Source of the DNA: Paraflavitalea sp. CAU 1676
GTDB lineage: Bacteria; Bacteroidota; Bacteroidia; Chitinophagales; Chitinophagaceae
Length of the DNA: 64,000 nt
Assembly: GCF_029223285.1 (NCBI RefSeq)
Contig: NZ_JARHUJ010000009.1
Span: 434,001-498,000, forward strand
Reading direction: 5' to 3'
Below are positions 33,750-41,839 of the stretch, piece after piece; the first letter of the stretch is position 1, and each line of letters starts with the position of its first letter. The position numbers and the translations under genes are program-made. The notes under the pieces are model-generated. The model was given only the letters and a program-made list of their open reading frames with translations, was not told the DNA's origin and did no database searches.

Positions 33750-35096
33750 TCACGCGCCCAACCCTAATCGCCTGCCGATATTCGAATTGAACTTATTCTG
33801 CGGATCATACTTGCGTTTCACCGCCAGCCAGTCACCTACCTGTGGGTACATCGACTTGAACATGTCTTCGGCCAGGCAGGCATCTTTACCCAGGTACAAA
33901 CGACCACCTGCGGCCAGCACTTTCGCGTCCAGCTTAGGCGTAAACTCGAAGAGCTGTTTGCTCACCGGGAAATCGATCGCCAGCGTATACCCTTTGAAAG
34001 GGAAGGAGAGAATGCCCTGACCATCGCCCATGCGTTTGAACACATTGAGGAAAGGCGTACAGCCACTCTGCGCGATCATTTGTAAGATCTCTGCCAGGTG
34101 TTGCCGGCCATTTTCTTCGGGAATCACAAACTGGTATTGAATAAAACCGCGTTTGCCATAACCCCGGTTCCAGTTGTTGATGGCATCCAGCGGAAAGAAG
34201 AACTTCTCGTAGTGAATGAATTCCTTGGGCGAGTTCTGCACAAAAGCGATCACCCGGTTCAGCACTTTCACCGTCAGGTTGTTCAAGGTGAAAGAGGGGA
34301 GAAAGAAAGGAACAGATAGTTTACTCAGCTTATGTGTCTTCAGCGGATCGGCCTGCAGCTTTGGCGGCAATTCGTTCAGCTTGGCTGCATTGCCCAGTGT
34401 CAGTACACCACTGCCCATCTTATCACCTTTGGCAAGCGCATCGATCCAGGCAACGGAATAATTGTATTCATGGTCGTATTGCTCCAGCGCTTCCAGCATA
34501 TGATCGAGGTTCCTGATCTTGATAGAGCGTTGCTTGAAATAACAGGATTCTATCTTACGTAATTTGATGCGGGCGGTTAAGATCACGCCCAGCAGACCCA
34601 ATCCGCCAAAATTGGCCCAGAACAGGTCGGCATTTTCCTCGCGCGAAGCAGTAAGCACCCGGCCGTCAGCCACCAGGATGGTGAAGGAAACTACGCAATT
34701 CACGAACGAGCCGTCGATATGATGGGCCTTGCCGTGGATATCATTGGCGATGGCGCCGCCGATGGTCACGAACTTTGTACCCGGACAGATCATCGGCAAC
34801 CAGCCTCGCGGCGCAAACGTCGTAATGATCTCTTCCAGGCTCGCGCCGGCTTCACATTCCAAAATACCGGCATTGGCGTCCCATCCCAAAAAGCTGTTCA
34901 TCTTTGTGCAGTCGCCCACAAAATGACCGTCATTCACGGCCTGGTCGCCATAACTGCGGCCTAGTCCGCGCGCCACGAGATTGCCTTTTTGCAAAGGGTC
35001 AGCAAGGTCATTGCTATTGCGTACGTTGATGAGGTACGAGTCGGAAACGGGATAATTGCCCCAGCCTGCGATTTTTTCCATCCTGGATAAAGACAT
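33750..35096 (-). CDS. DprE1-like FAD-dependent sugar oxidase
   Basis: A 448-residue FAD protein of the VAO/PCMH type. It shows long stretches like mycobacterial DprE1, which oxidises decaprenyl-phosphoryl-ribose at C2' during arabinan precursor synthesis: RGLGRSYGDQAVND, PMICPGTKFVTIGGAIANDIHGKAHH, NFGGLGLLGVILTARI, NRGYGKRGFIQYQFVIPEEN and LYLGKDA (Lys where DprE1 has Lys418). In the position of DprE1 Cys387 (target of benzothiazinones) the residue is Ala (TLAIDFP); the 31-residue spacing to the Lys agrees. No DprE2-type reductase gene is adjacent. A role in a lipid-linked sugar pathway is plausible but not shown. prmC lies 58 bases upstream on the same strand. Confidence 0.8.
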   Translation of the reverse strand: MSLSRMEKIAGWGNYPVSDSYLINVRNSNDLADPLQKGNLVARGLGRSYGDQAVNDGHFVGDCTKMNSFLGWDANAGILECEAGASLEEIITTFAPRGWLPMICPGTKFVTIGGAIANDIHGKAHHIDGSFVNCVVSFTILVADGRVLTASREENADLFWANFGGLGLLGVILTARIKLRKIESCYFKQRSIKIRNLDHMLEALEQYDHEYNYSVAWIDALAKGDKMGSGVLTLGNAAKLNELPPKLQADPLKTHKLSKLSVPFFLPSFTLNNLTVKVLNRVIAFVQNSPKEFIHYEKFFFPLDAINNWNRGYGKRGFIQYQFVIPEENGRQHLAEILQMIAQSGCTPFLNVFKRMGDGQGILSFPFKGYTLAIDFPVSKQLFEFTPKLDAKVLAAGGRLYLGKDACLAEDMFKSMYPQVGDWLAVKRKYDPQNKFNSNIGRRLGLGA

Positions 35097-35154
35097 GTAA
35101 AAGGTTTACGGCGATTAAATATACAGTGAAAAGCCCGGACGCCATAGCGCATTC

Positions 35155-36066
35155 CTACGCTTTGACGGCCCGCACCATGCGGTCCTTGCCCTGCAGGTCC
35201 TGCCGCAGTACAATGCCCGTGAGGCCCAGTGATGTAAAGAGTTGAACGGTGGCCGGTCCCAGCTCTTCATGGATCTCTACATAAAGGCGTCCACCTGATG
35301 CCATATGCTGCAAGGCAAACTGGCCAATATGCCGGTAGAAGAGGAGCGGGTCATCGTCCTCCACAAACAGGGCCAGGTGTGGCTCATGCAGCAACACATT
35401 GTTGTGCATGGTGGCCTTGTCCCTGACGGGAATATAAGGTGGATTGCTGACGAGAATATCGATAGCGGGTAAACCGGGCCAGGCCGCCTCCTGCAGAAAA
35501 TCAACCCGGAGAAATTGCACCCCGGCCTCCAATGCAGCCGCATTGCGTTTCGCTACCTCCAGCGCGCCCTCACTCACATCGGCGCCATACACGATAGCCT
35601 CGGATAGTTGCTTTTTCAAAGCGATCGGTATGCAGCCGCTCCCTGTTCCTACATCGAGAATGGATAGTCCGCTGCCTGCTTCCTGATTCCTTGCACCATC
35701 GGCGCCGGCTGCATGGCCGGCTTCACCACCTGCCTCGCGCACCTCGGCCACCACCCATTCCACCAGTTCTTCCGTTTCAGGTCGGGGGATCAATACATTT
35801 TCGTCGACGTAAAAACGCATCCCGGCAAACCAGGCCTCGCCCAATACGTACTGCACAGGTCTTTGCTTCAAGAGGTCATCGATGTTTCTCTGTAGCAGTT
35901 CTGCCTGGGTGGCGCTCAGCACGCGGTCGCGGTGCACCACCCGGTCTATCTTCGTCATCCCCGTGAGGTGTTCCAGCACCCAGCCGACTATATTCGAAGC
36001 CTCGCGGCCATCATAGATCGCCGAAAGCTGTTGGGTTAAAAGTAGTTGAGCCTCCTGGATAGTCAT
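35155..36066 (-). CDS. prmC: Release-factor N5-glutamine methyltransferase
   Basis: PrmC methylates the Gln of the GGQ motif in release factors RF1/RF2 using SAM. The 303-residue protein has an N-terminal helical domain (VQYVLGEAWFAGMRFYVDENVLIPRPETEELVEW), the SAM motif LDVGTGSGCIPIAL, and the active-site NPPY at 208-211 (IDILVSNPPYIPVRDKA). The odd part is residues ~111-133, an Ala/Gly/Glu-rich stretch (EAGGEAGHAAGADGARNQEA) between the two domains; I expect only a short linker there. The gene is divergent from ribD with about 110 bases between starts. Confidence 0.93.
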   Translation of the reverse strand: MTIQEAQLLLTQQLSAIYDGREASNIVGWVLEHLTGMTKIDRVVHRDRVLSATQAELLQRNIDDLLKQRPVQYVLGEAWFAGMRFYVDENVLIPRPETEELVEWVVAEVREAGGEAGHAAGADGARNQEAGSGLSILDVGTGSGCIPIALKKQLSEAIVYGADVSEGALEVAKRNAAALEAGVQFLRVDFLQEAAWPGLPAIDILVSNPPYIPVRDKATMHNNVLLHEPHLALFVEDDDPLLFYRHIGQFALQHMASGGRLYVEIHEELGPATVQLFTSLGLTGIVLRQDLQGKDRMVRAVKA

Positions 36067-36136
36067 GGCGCGAAGGTAACATCCGCCGGCAATATCACCG
36101 CGCTACATCGCTGCCGCGATCCTCCCCCGAAACCGC

Positions 36137-36144
36137 TATCTTTG
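36137..36144 (+). promoter_or_regulatory. Minus-7 box TATCTTTG before ribD
   Basis: A perfect TAnnTTTG match 32 bases before the ATG at 36176, within the ribD-prmC divergent region. No minus-33 box seen. Confidence 0.4.
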
Positions 36145-36175
36145 CGCCTCATCCCGATTTCCGATTCTTTTGACG

Positions 36176-37216
36176 ATGCACGAAACATACCTTCACCGCT
36201 GCCTGGAACTGGCCAGGCAGGCAGCCGGCTACACCGCGCCCAATCCTATGGTGGGGGCCGTACTCGTGCATGAAGGCTGCATCATCGGCGAAGGCTGGCA
36301 CCGGCAATACGGCGGCCCTCATGCGGAACCCAATTGCATCGCCTCCGTGGCCGAAGCCGATCAGCCACTGATCCCACAGTCTACCATGTACGTATCGCTC
36401 GAGCCTTGTGCGCATTTCGGTAAAACACCTCCCTGCGCCGATCTCATCGTGCGGCATCGTATACCCCGCGTGGTCATCGGCGCCCGCGACCCATTCGTAC
36501 AGGTCGATGGCAAAGGCATTGATAAACTGAAAGCAGCCGGCGTAGATGTAACAGTAGGAGTGTTGGAAGAAGCATCCACGGAGCTGAACAAACGCTTCTT
36601 CACCTTTCATACAAAGCATCGGCCCTATATCATACTTAAATGGGCGCAAACGGCCAATGGTTTTATCGGCAACGACGACCATTCCCGGTTGATGATCAGT
36701 AATGCGCTCACCAATCGTACCGTACACAAATGGCGCAGCGAAGAAGCGGCCATACTGGTGGGTACCAATACAGCACTCTTCGACGATCCCAGGCTCAATA
36801 CCCGTCATTGGGAAGGGCCCAGCCCCATCAGGGCGGTGGTCGATATGGACCTGCGCCTGCCTGCTTCGCTCAAACTGTTCGATGGCACCGCACGCACCAT
36901 CGTCTTCAATACAAAGCAACATGCCGGAGAAGGCACGGTACAATACTACCAGGTAACGCGCGACGTGAGTCTCGTGCACCAGGTAGCCAATGCCTTGTAC
37001 CAACAAAACATACTGAGTGTGCTGGTCGAAGGCGGCGCACAATTGCTGCAAAGCTTTATCGACGAAGGTTATTGGGATGAAGCAAGGATCATTACCAACG
37101 AAACATTGCGTGTAGACAGCGGCATACGCGCACCCGAGCTGGGCGCCGCCACCCTCCTTGAAACAACCACCCTCGAAAACGACACCATCAGGATACTGAA
37201 AAAAGCGGAAGGATGA
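36176..37216 (+). CDS. ribD: Bifunctional riboflavin biosynthesis deaminase/reductase
   Basis: RibD deaminates 2,5-diamino-6-ribosylaminopyrimidinone 5'-phosphate and then reduces the ribose side chain, the second and third steps of riboflavin synthesis. The 346 residues hold an N-terminal zinc deaminase: APNPMVGAVLV, GGPHAEPNCI (H49-x-E51) and SLEPCAHFGKTPPC (C78, C87). A C-terminal reductase domain follows with WAQTANGFIGNDDHSRLMISNAL, HKWRSEEAAILVGTNTALFDDPRLNTR and ILSVLVEGGAQLLQSFI. The start at 36176 is preferred to a TTG six bases upstream. The stop overlaps the next start by four bases (ATGA). Confidence 0.95.
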   Translation: MHETYLHRCLELARQAAGYTAPNPMVGAVLVHEGCIIGEGWHRQYGGPHAEPNCIASVAEADQPLIPQSTMYVSLEPCAHFGKTPPCADLIVRHRIPRVVIGARDPFVQVDGKGIDKLKAAGVDVTVGVLEEASTELNKRFFTFHTKHRPYIILKWAQTANGFIGNDDHSRLMISNALTNRTVHKWRSEEAAILVGTNTALFDDPRLNTRHWEGPSPIRAVVDMDLRLPASLKLFDGTARTIVFNTKQHAGEGTVQYYQVTRDVSLVHQVANALYQQNILSVLVEGGAQLLQSFIDEGYWDEARIITNETLRVDSGIRAPELGAATLLETTTLENDTIRILKKAEG

Positions 37217-37839
37217 TACAAAACCCCACCACCATGCAGGAACAGGAGATCTATTATACCGTCGATAAACCCGGCACCGCCGAGTTCAAAGACCGCGGCA
37301 GTAAGTTCATAGCTTATGCCTGGCCCATCACATCGGTCGACGAATTCAAGGCCCGTATGGAAGAGGTGAAGAAAGAACATCCCAAAGCATCGCACCATTG
37401 CTTTGCCTACCGCATTGGTACCGATAAAAATACATTCCGCGTTAGCGACGACGGCGAGCCATCAGGTACGGCCGGCAAGCCTATCCTGGGGCAAATCGAC
37501 AGCAAAGAACTTACCAATGTGCTCATCGTGGTAGTACGGTATTTTGGAGGCACCCTGCTGGGCGTACCCGGACTCATCAACGCCTACAAAATGTCGGCCT
37601 CGCTCGTATTGCAAATGGTGCCCGTAACCCAGCGGTTCATTGAAGTGCCCTATATCGTGCATTTCGATTACTCGCAGATCAACGACATCATGATGGTGGT
37701 AAAGCAAACCAATAGCACCGTCATCGAGCAGGAACTCGGACTTTTCTGCCACATGAAGATTGGCATCTCCAAAGGCCGGCTCGATGAAGCACTGTATCGC
37801 CTCAACGATATCCGCAATGTTGAAGTAAGAAAATTGTAA
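37213..37839 (+). CDS. YigZ/IMPACT-family protein
   Basis: A 208-residue protein with the UPF0029/IMPACT layout. The N-terminal domain has EFKDRGSKFIAYAWPITSVDEFKARM and HPKASHHCFAYRIGTDKNTFRVSDDGEPSGTAGKPIL, the conserved block of the family. VVVRYFGGTLLGVPGLINAYKMSA follows, then a C-terminal ~70-residue RNA-binding-like domain. Members act in translation regulation (eukaryotic IMPACT) or are of unclear bacterial function. The start at 37213 overlaps the ribD stop by four bases and is probably translationally coupled; a second ATG at 37234 is also possible. The gene converges on the dehydrogenase gene with only 32 bases between them. Confidence 0.88.
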   Translation: MIQNPTTMQEQEIYYTVDKPGTAEFKDRGSKFIAYAWPITSVDEFKARMEEVKKEHPKASHHCFAYRIGTDKNTFRVSDDGEPSGTAGKPILGQIDSKELTNVLIVVVRYFGGTLLGVPGLINAYKMSASLVLQMVPVTQRFIEVPYIVHFDYSQINDIMMVVKQTNSTVIEQELGLFCHMKIGISKGRLDEALYRLNDIRNVEVRKL

Positions 37840-37871
37840 CACGTCCGGGATAAGGCCCTGTCTGGCCGTCC

Positions 37872-38765
37872 CTACCTGAATCGCTCACTCACCACCAGAT
37901 CCTTGCTGCCTGCCGTATGCTGGTAGAAACCTTCGCCGCTCTTTACGCCCAGGTAACCGGCAGTCACCATGTTCACCAGGAGCGGACAAGGAGCATACTT
38001 CGGATTCCCAAACCCATCGTGCAACACGTTCAGGATTGATAAACACACATCCAGGCCAATGAAGTCGGCCAGTTGCAGCGGACCCATCGGGTGCGCCATA
38101 CCCAGTTTCATCACCGTGTCGATGGCTTCCACACCGGCTACACCCTCGTACAGGCTATAGATGGCTTCATTGATCATCGGCATCAGGATGCGGTTGGCAA
38201 TAAAGCCAGGATAATCGTTCACTACGCAGGGTACTTTGCCCAGTTGCGTGCTCATCGCCACGATGGCATCGGTAACCGCTTTATCGGTGGCATAACCGTT
38301 AATGATCTCTACCAGTTTCATCACCGGCACGGGATTCATGAAGTGCATACCGATCACCTTATTGGGGCGCTTGGTCGCCGCGGCAATCTTGGTAATGGAG
38401 ATAGAAGAAGTATTGGTGGCCAGGATGGTATTGGCGGGGGCGGCCTCATCCAGCGACCGGAATATCTTTAGTTTAAGATCGGTGTTCTCTGTAGCGGCTT
38501 CCACCACGAGGTCGGCGTTTTGCACGCCCACAGCCAGGTCGGTATGGGTAGTGATGTTGGCGAGGGCAATACTCTTCTGGCCTTCACTGAGCGCGCCTTT
38601 GCTTACCTGGCGGTCGAGATTCTTGCCAATGGTTTGCAGCGCTTTCTCGAGTTGTGCGCCATTTACATCGATGAGTTTAACGGTAAAACCACTTTGGGCA
38701 AACACATGGGCGATGCCATTACCCATCGTACCCGCGCCGATCACGGCAATTTGTTTAAAAGACAT
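37872..38765 (-). CDS. 3-hydroxyacyl-CoA dehydrogenase
   Basis: A 297-residue NAD(P)-dependent dehydrogenase of the short 3-hydroxybutyryl-CoA type. The Rossmann start is IAVIGAGTMGNGIAHVFAQSGF; catalytic and substrate regions follow with NTSSISITKIAAATKRPNKVIGMHFMNPVPVMKLVEII (His of GMHFMNP), then VVNDYPGFIANRILMPMINEAI and the C-terminal domain with AHPMGPLQLADFIGLD. It oxidises L-3-hydroxybutyryl-CoA or similar in beta-oxidation or butyrate-type metabolism. I used the ATG at 38765; an upstream frame to 38807 adds residues not in the family. The CoA-transferase at 39730 could serve the same pathway but is in a different direction. Confidence 0.93.
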   Translation of the reverse strand: MSFKQIAVIGAGTMGNGIAHVFAQSGFTVKLIDVNGAQLEKALQTIGKNLDRQVSKGALSEGQKSIALANITTHTDLAVGVQNADLVVEAATENTDLKLKIFRSLDEAAPANTILATNTSSISITKIAAATKRPNKVIGMHFMNPVPVMKLVEIINGYATDKAVTDAIVAMSTQLGKVPCVVNDYPGFIANRILMPMINEAIYSLYEGVAGVEAIDTVMKLGMAHPMGPLQLADFIGLDVCLSILNVLHDGFGNPKYAPCPLLVNMVTAGYLGVKSGEGFYQHTAGSKDLVVSERFR

Positions 38766-39163
38766 GAGCTGAAAAGTTTGGTACGTCGAAACCAGCGCCA
38801 ACGGCATGGCTCCAACCTGTTTTAAATATGACTAAGCGGGGCAAAAGTAACGCAAAACTTACAACCATTAGTCAAAGTGCTGTGGCTGGTTGAACAGACA
38901 ACATCAACCTTGATTTTCTGCTACGTCCGCCAAGGTGCCTGTTGAACTGCCCGGGGGCGCGCCCCGCGATCTCGCTCCATGGCTTCAGGAAATTGCCCCT
39001 GCCATTCGGCCCTCATTTACATATATTGGCATTCCTGCCGCCCGTAAAAGGGTTCAAACAGGAAAATAGTCCTAGCTTAGAAGAGACACCGCCCGCCCGG
39101 CAAGATCCCTCCGACCTCCCACACTGGCCATCCCGCGTCCTGGCCACCAATAAACAGCATTAC
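38766..39163. other. Gene-free stretch between the dehydrogenase and YqhA-like genes
   Basis: A 398-base gap between divergent genes. An open frame upstream of the YqhA-like gene starts at a TTG at 38942 but has no recognisable protein features. The only structure I saw is a perfect GC palindrome GGGGCGCGCCCC at 38954-38965. Confidence 0.5.
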
Positions 39164-39661
39164 ATGAAATCGATCTTCAGCATTTTGCGTGTCATGATAA
39201 TGGTCATCGCCGTGATCATCTTCTTTGCAGGCACCGCCTTTACTGTATTGGGCGCGTACGATTTTGTACACGCCTTCACCCACCTCAGCGGCGATGGAGA
39301 GCGGTCCGAAAGAACCATGGCCATCAGCCTCATCAAAGCGGTCGACCTCTTCCTCATTGCCGTGGTATTGTTTGTGTTTTCTCTGGGACTCCAGGTATTG
39401 TTCAACCACAAACCCGACAATACCCTCCTCCAAACATTGCCCAGGTGGTTGCAGGTAAAGAATTTCATGGACCTCAAGGTCATACTCTGGGAAGCCATCC
39501 TCACAACGCTCGTTATATCATACCTGGCCGATGTGGCCCGTATCAAGATCAGCGGGGGCGAAGTCACCGAACACAGTCTCCTCATCCCCGCCGCCATATT
39601 GGTGATCTCGATCAGTCTTTACTTCCTCAAAAAAGGAGAGCATGGCAAACACGATAGTTGA
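39164..39661 (+). CDS. YqhA-like (UPF0114) membrane protein
   Basis: A 165-residue protein with four membrane helices. The family mark is the stretch SLIKAVDLFLIAVVLFVFSLGLQVLF (helix 2), followed by LPRWLQVKNFMDLKVILWEAILTTLVISYLADV and a closing helix with SLLIPAAILVISISLYFL. The YqhA/UPF0114 family is unassigned in function. I chose the ATG at 39164 because the extra 74 codons of the upstream open frame are not conserved in any way I can see. It is followed 69 bases later by a CoA-transferase gene on the same strand with its own minus-7 box. Confidence 0.75.
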   Translation: MKSIFSILRVMIMVIAVIIFFAGTAFTVLGAYDFVHAFTHLSGDGERSERTMAISLIKAVDLFLIAVVLFVFSLGLQVLFNHKPDNTLLQTLPRWLQVKNFMDLKVILWEAILTTLVISYLADVARIKISGGEVTEHSLLIPAAILVISISLYFLKKGEHGKHDS

Positions 39662-39714
39662 TCACAATAAGCCCATCTCATGATCCCCGTCATCTTCCCC
39701 GCTTGCAATAAACT

Positions 39715-39722
39715 TACCTTTG
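39715..39722 (+). promoter_or_regulatory. Minus-7 box TACCTTTG before the CoA-transferase gene
   Basis: A perfect TAnnTTTG match, 8 bases before the ATG at 39730. The transcript would have almost no leader. No minus-33 box is clear. Confidence 0.35.
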
Positions 39723-39729
39723 CGTCAAT

Positions 39730-41013
39730 ATGAAAACACCGATCTACGTTACAGCCGAAGCTGCGGTACAGGCCATCGGGTCCGGCAACCGCGTATTCAT
39801 ACACGGCAGTGCAGCAACGCCTGTTACGCTGGTAAATGCGATGCTGGCACGCTATGAAGAATTGAACGAAGTAGAGCTCGTAAGTATTACCACACTCGGC
39901 GATGTAGCCTTCAATGATCCACGTTACCAGGGACATTTCTTCATCAACTCGCTCTTTGTATCGGCTGCAGTACGCCAGGTGGTAAACAGTGAAGATGGCG
40001 ATTATGTGCCTATCTTCCTTAGTCAGATACCGCAACTCTTTCGCAGAAATATATTGCCCATCGATGTGGCCCTCGTAACCGTATCACCACCCGATCGCCA
40101 CGGTTATTGCTCACTCGGCACATCGGTCGATATAGCACGCGCTGCCGTCGATACGGCGCGCATCGTTATTGCGCAGGTCAACCCCCGCATGCCACGCACC
40201 CATGGCGAAGGCTTTGTGCACGTGAGCCGCTTTCAATACCTCGTAGAGTCGGCCATTGAATTGCCCGAACTCAATTATGCAGTGGCCGGCAACGGCGCTA
40301 CCGAACAGATCGGCAAACAGGTGGCCTCTCTCGTAGAAAACGGCGCCACCCTGCAGCTTGGCATTGGCGCCATACCCGACCAGGTATTGAAGAACCTGGA
40401 GCATCACCGCGACCTCGGTCTGCACACCGAAATGTTTTCCGATGGCATCATACCACTTATAGAGAAAGGTGTCATCAACAATCGCCATAAGAAATTGAAT
40501 GTAGGCCGTTCCGTTACCGGCTTTCTTGCCGGCACGCGCAAACTGTACGATTTTGTGGATGACAACCCCACCGTGCGTGTCATGGACATCGCCTATGTTA
40601 ATGATACAAGTATCATCCGTCAAAACCGAAAGGCCACGGCGATCAACAGCGCTATCGAGATCGATCTCACCGGACAAGTTTGCGCCGATTCCATAGGCAC
40701 TTATCAATACTCGGGCATTGGCGGACAAATGGATTTCATGCGCGGGGCCTCTCTGTCCGAAAACGGTAAACCCATCATCGCATTGCCATCTGCAACGAAT
40801 AAGGGACAATCCCGCATCGTGCCTTACCTCAAGCAAGGGGCGGGCGTGGTCACCACCCGCGGTCACGTACATTGGGTAGTAACCGAATACGGCATCGTCG
40901 ATCTCTTTGGAAAAAATCTCAAACAGCGGGCAAAAGCGCTGATCGGCATCGCACATCCCGATCACCAGGAGTCGTTGGAACGCGCCTATGCGGAGCGATT
41001 CGGCGCTAAATAA
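39730..41013 (+). CDS. Acetyl-CoA hydrolase/transferase family (CoA-transferase)
   Basis: A 427-residue CoA-transferase of the 4-hydroxybutyrate/butyryl/acetate CoA-transferase family, which moves CoA between short acyl groups. The N-terminal domain has FIHGSAATPVTLVNAMLARYEEL and RHGYCSLGTSVDIARAAVDTARIVIAQVNPRMPRTHGEG. The C-terminal domain has LGIGAIPDQVL, LGLHTEMFSDGIIPLIEKGVI, VRVMDIAYVNDTSIIRQN, GIGGQMDFMRGASLSENGKPIIALPSA and VHWVVTEYGIVDLFGKNLKQRAKALIGIAHPDHQESLERAY. The catalytic Glu is expected in the middle of the C-domain (probably EMFSDG or nearby). The substrate cannot be assigned; with the nearby dehydrogenase it may act on C4 acyl groups. Confidence 0.88.
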   Translation: MKTPIYVTAEAAVQAIGSGNRVFIHGSAATPVTLVNAMLARYEELNEVELVSITTLGDVAFNDPRYQGHFFINSLFVSAAVRQVVNSEDGDYVPIFLSQIPQLFRRNILPIDVALVTVSPPDRHGYCSLGTSVDIARAAVDTARIVIAQVNPRMPRTHGEGFVHVSRFQYLVESAIELPELNYAVAGNGATEQIGKQVASLVENGATLQLGIGAIPDQVLKNLEHHRDLGLHTEMFSDGIIPLIEKGVINNRHKKLNVGRSVTGFLAGTRKLYDFVDDNPTVRVMDIAYVNDTSIIRQNRKATAINSAIEIDLTGQVCADSIGTYQYSGIGGQMDFMRGASLSENGKPIIALPSATNKGQSRIVPYLKQGAGVVTTRGHVHWVVTEYGIVDLFGKNLKQRAKALIGIAHPDHQESLERAYAERFGAK

Positions 41014-41090
41014 TTGGGAAACCGATCCTGGACTTAACCCGTTGATCGCCGAACCCACGATAAATTTCATAGCAACCTTCCATACTTCAG

Positions 41091-41123
41091 CGCCTGCAGC
41101 AACTAGCTGCAGGCGTTTTTTTT
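41091..41123 (+). terminator. Terminator after the CoA-transferase gene
   Basis: CGCCTGCAG (41091-41099) pairs with CTGCAGGCG (41107-41115) around CAACTAG, followed by an eight-base T-run. It separates the CoA-transferase from the nos cluster. Confidence 0.9.
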
Positions 41124-41234
41124 CCTGCTCCTAACCGTGACCGGGAAGTAGCCACGATGAAAACAAAGCTCAATAGCTAAACATTGTTTAGATCATTTAA
41201 CATGTGAAATTTAACTGGCATTAATTGAGGTAAT

Positions 41235-41300
41235 CTGACTTTAATCATAACTTCCATTGAGGGCAATCAGGTAACCCACACATAGGTGCAACTACTTTTG
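41235..41300 (+). promoter_or_regulatory. nos promoter with two FNR/CRP-type boxes
   Basis: The distal box CTGAC-TTTA-ATCAT (41235-41248) and proximal box TTGAG-GGCA-ATCAG (41257-41270) resemble the FNR consensus TTGAT-N4-ATCAA and lie 22 bases apart, two helical turns. Exactly 22 bases after the proximal box is a perfect minus-7 TACTTTTG (41293-41300). With a start near 41305 the proximal box centres at about -41.5, the classical class II activator position. The same geometry occurs before hemN. Confidence 0.55.
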
Positions 41301-41339
41301 TTAAAGCAAATACAACACCTCCACACTAAAACTGCACAT

Positions 41340-41807
41340 ATGAAACATCTCGTATTCTATCTTCTTTGCGCTGGCTTCTTTACGCTGTACGCCTGTGGTG
41401 GCAACGAACCACCTAAAGAAACCACCGCCACTACCCCTTCAACAGAAAACAATACCGCCACCGAAATACATGGCACTGAGATCAAAGCCGGCGATATAAC
41501 ACTCTCCACTCCGCTCAATGCAGCCTGGGTGACCAAAGGAAAAGAGATCTATGGCCTTAAATGCCAGGCCTGCCACAAACTCACAGATGAGCGCCTCGTA
41601 GGCCCCGGATGGAAAAATGTGACCACCCGCCGCGAACCGCAATGGATCATGAACATGATCACCAACGTCGATATGATGCTTGAAAAAGATGCCGAAGCAC
41701 AGAAACTGCTGGAGCAGTGTCTGGTACGCATGCCCAATCAGAACATCACCAAAGACGAAGCCCGCGAGATACTGGAATTCATGCGCAGCAACGACGGCGT
41801 TAAATAA
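41340..41807 (+). CDS. Lipid-anchored monoheme cytochrome c of the nos cluster
   Basis: A 155-residue protein. The signal HLVFYLLCAGFFTLYAC has a lipobox with Cys19 acylated, followed by a flexible Thr/Ser/Glu-rich spacer to about residue 60. A small class I cytochrome c domain carries the heme motif CQACH at 75-79 and a likely distal ligand Met131 (CLVRMPNQNI), closing with the helix AREILEFMRSNDG. Being first gene of the nos cluster, 32 bases before nosZ, it is the natural electron donor to NosZ, taking electrons from the quinol or cytochrome pool. I chose the ATG at 41340; an upstream open frame would break the signal peptide. Confidence 0.88.
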   Translation: MKHLVFYLLCAGFFTLYACGGNEPPKETTATTPSTENNTATEIHGTEIKAGDITLSTPLNAAWVTKGKEIYGLKCQACHKLTDERLVGPGWKNVTTRREPQWIMNMITNVDMMLEKDAEAQKLLEQCLVRMPNQNITKDEAREILEFMRSNDGVK

Positions 41808-41839
41808 CGACTAACCAATCCAATCACAATAAACAGGTA

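Larger units (their letters stand above)
41014..41339. other. Gap with terminator and nos operon control region
   Basis: A 326-base gap holding the CoA-transferase terminator (41091-41123) and, in its second half, two FNR/CRP-type dyads and a perfect minus-7 box that form the likely nos promoter. No ORF. Confidence 0.6.

Noticed and set aside
36149-37051. 300-codon open frame antisense to ribD
   Set aside because: Overlaps a complete ribD; the translation has no recognisable motif.
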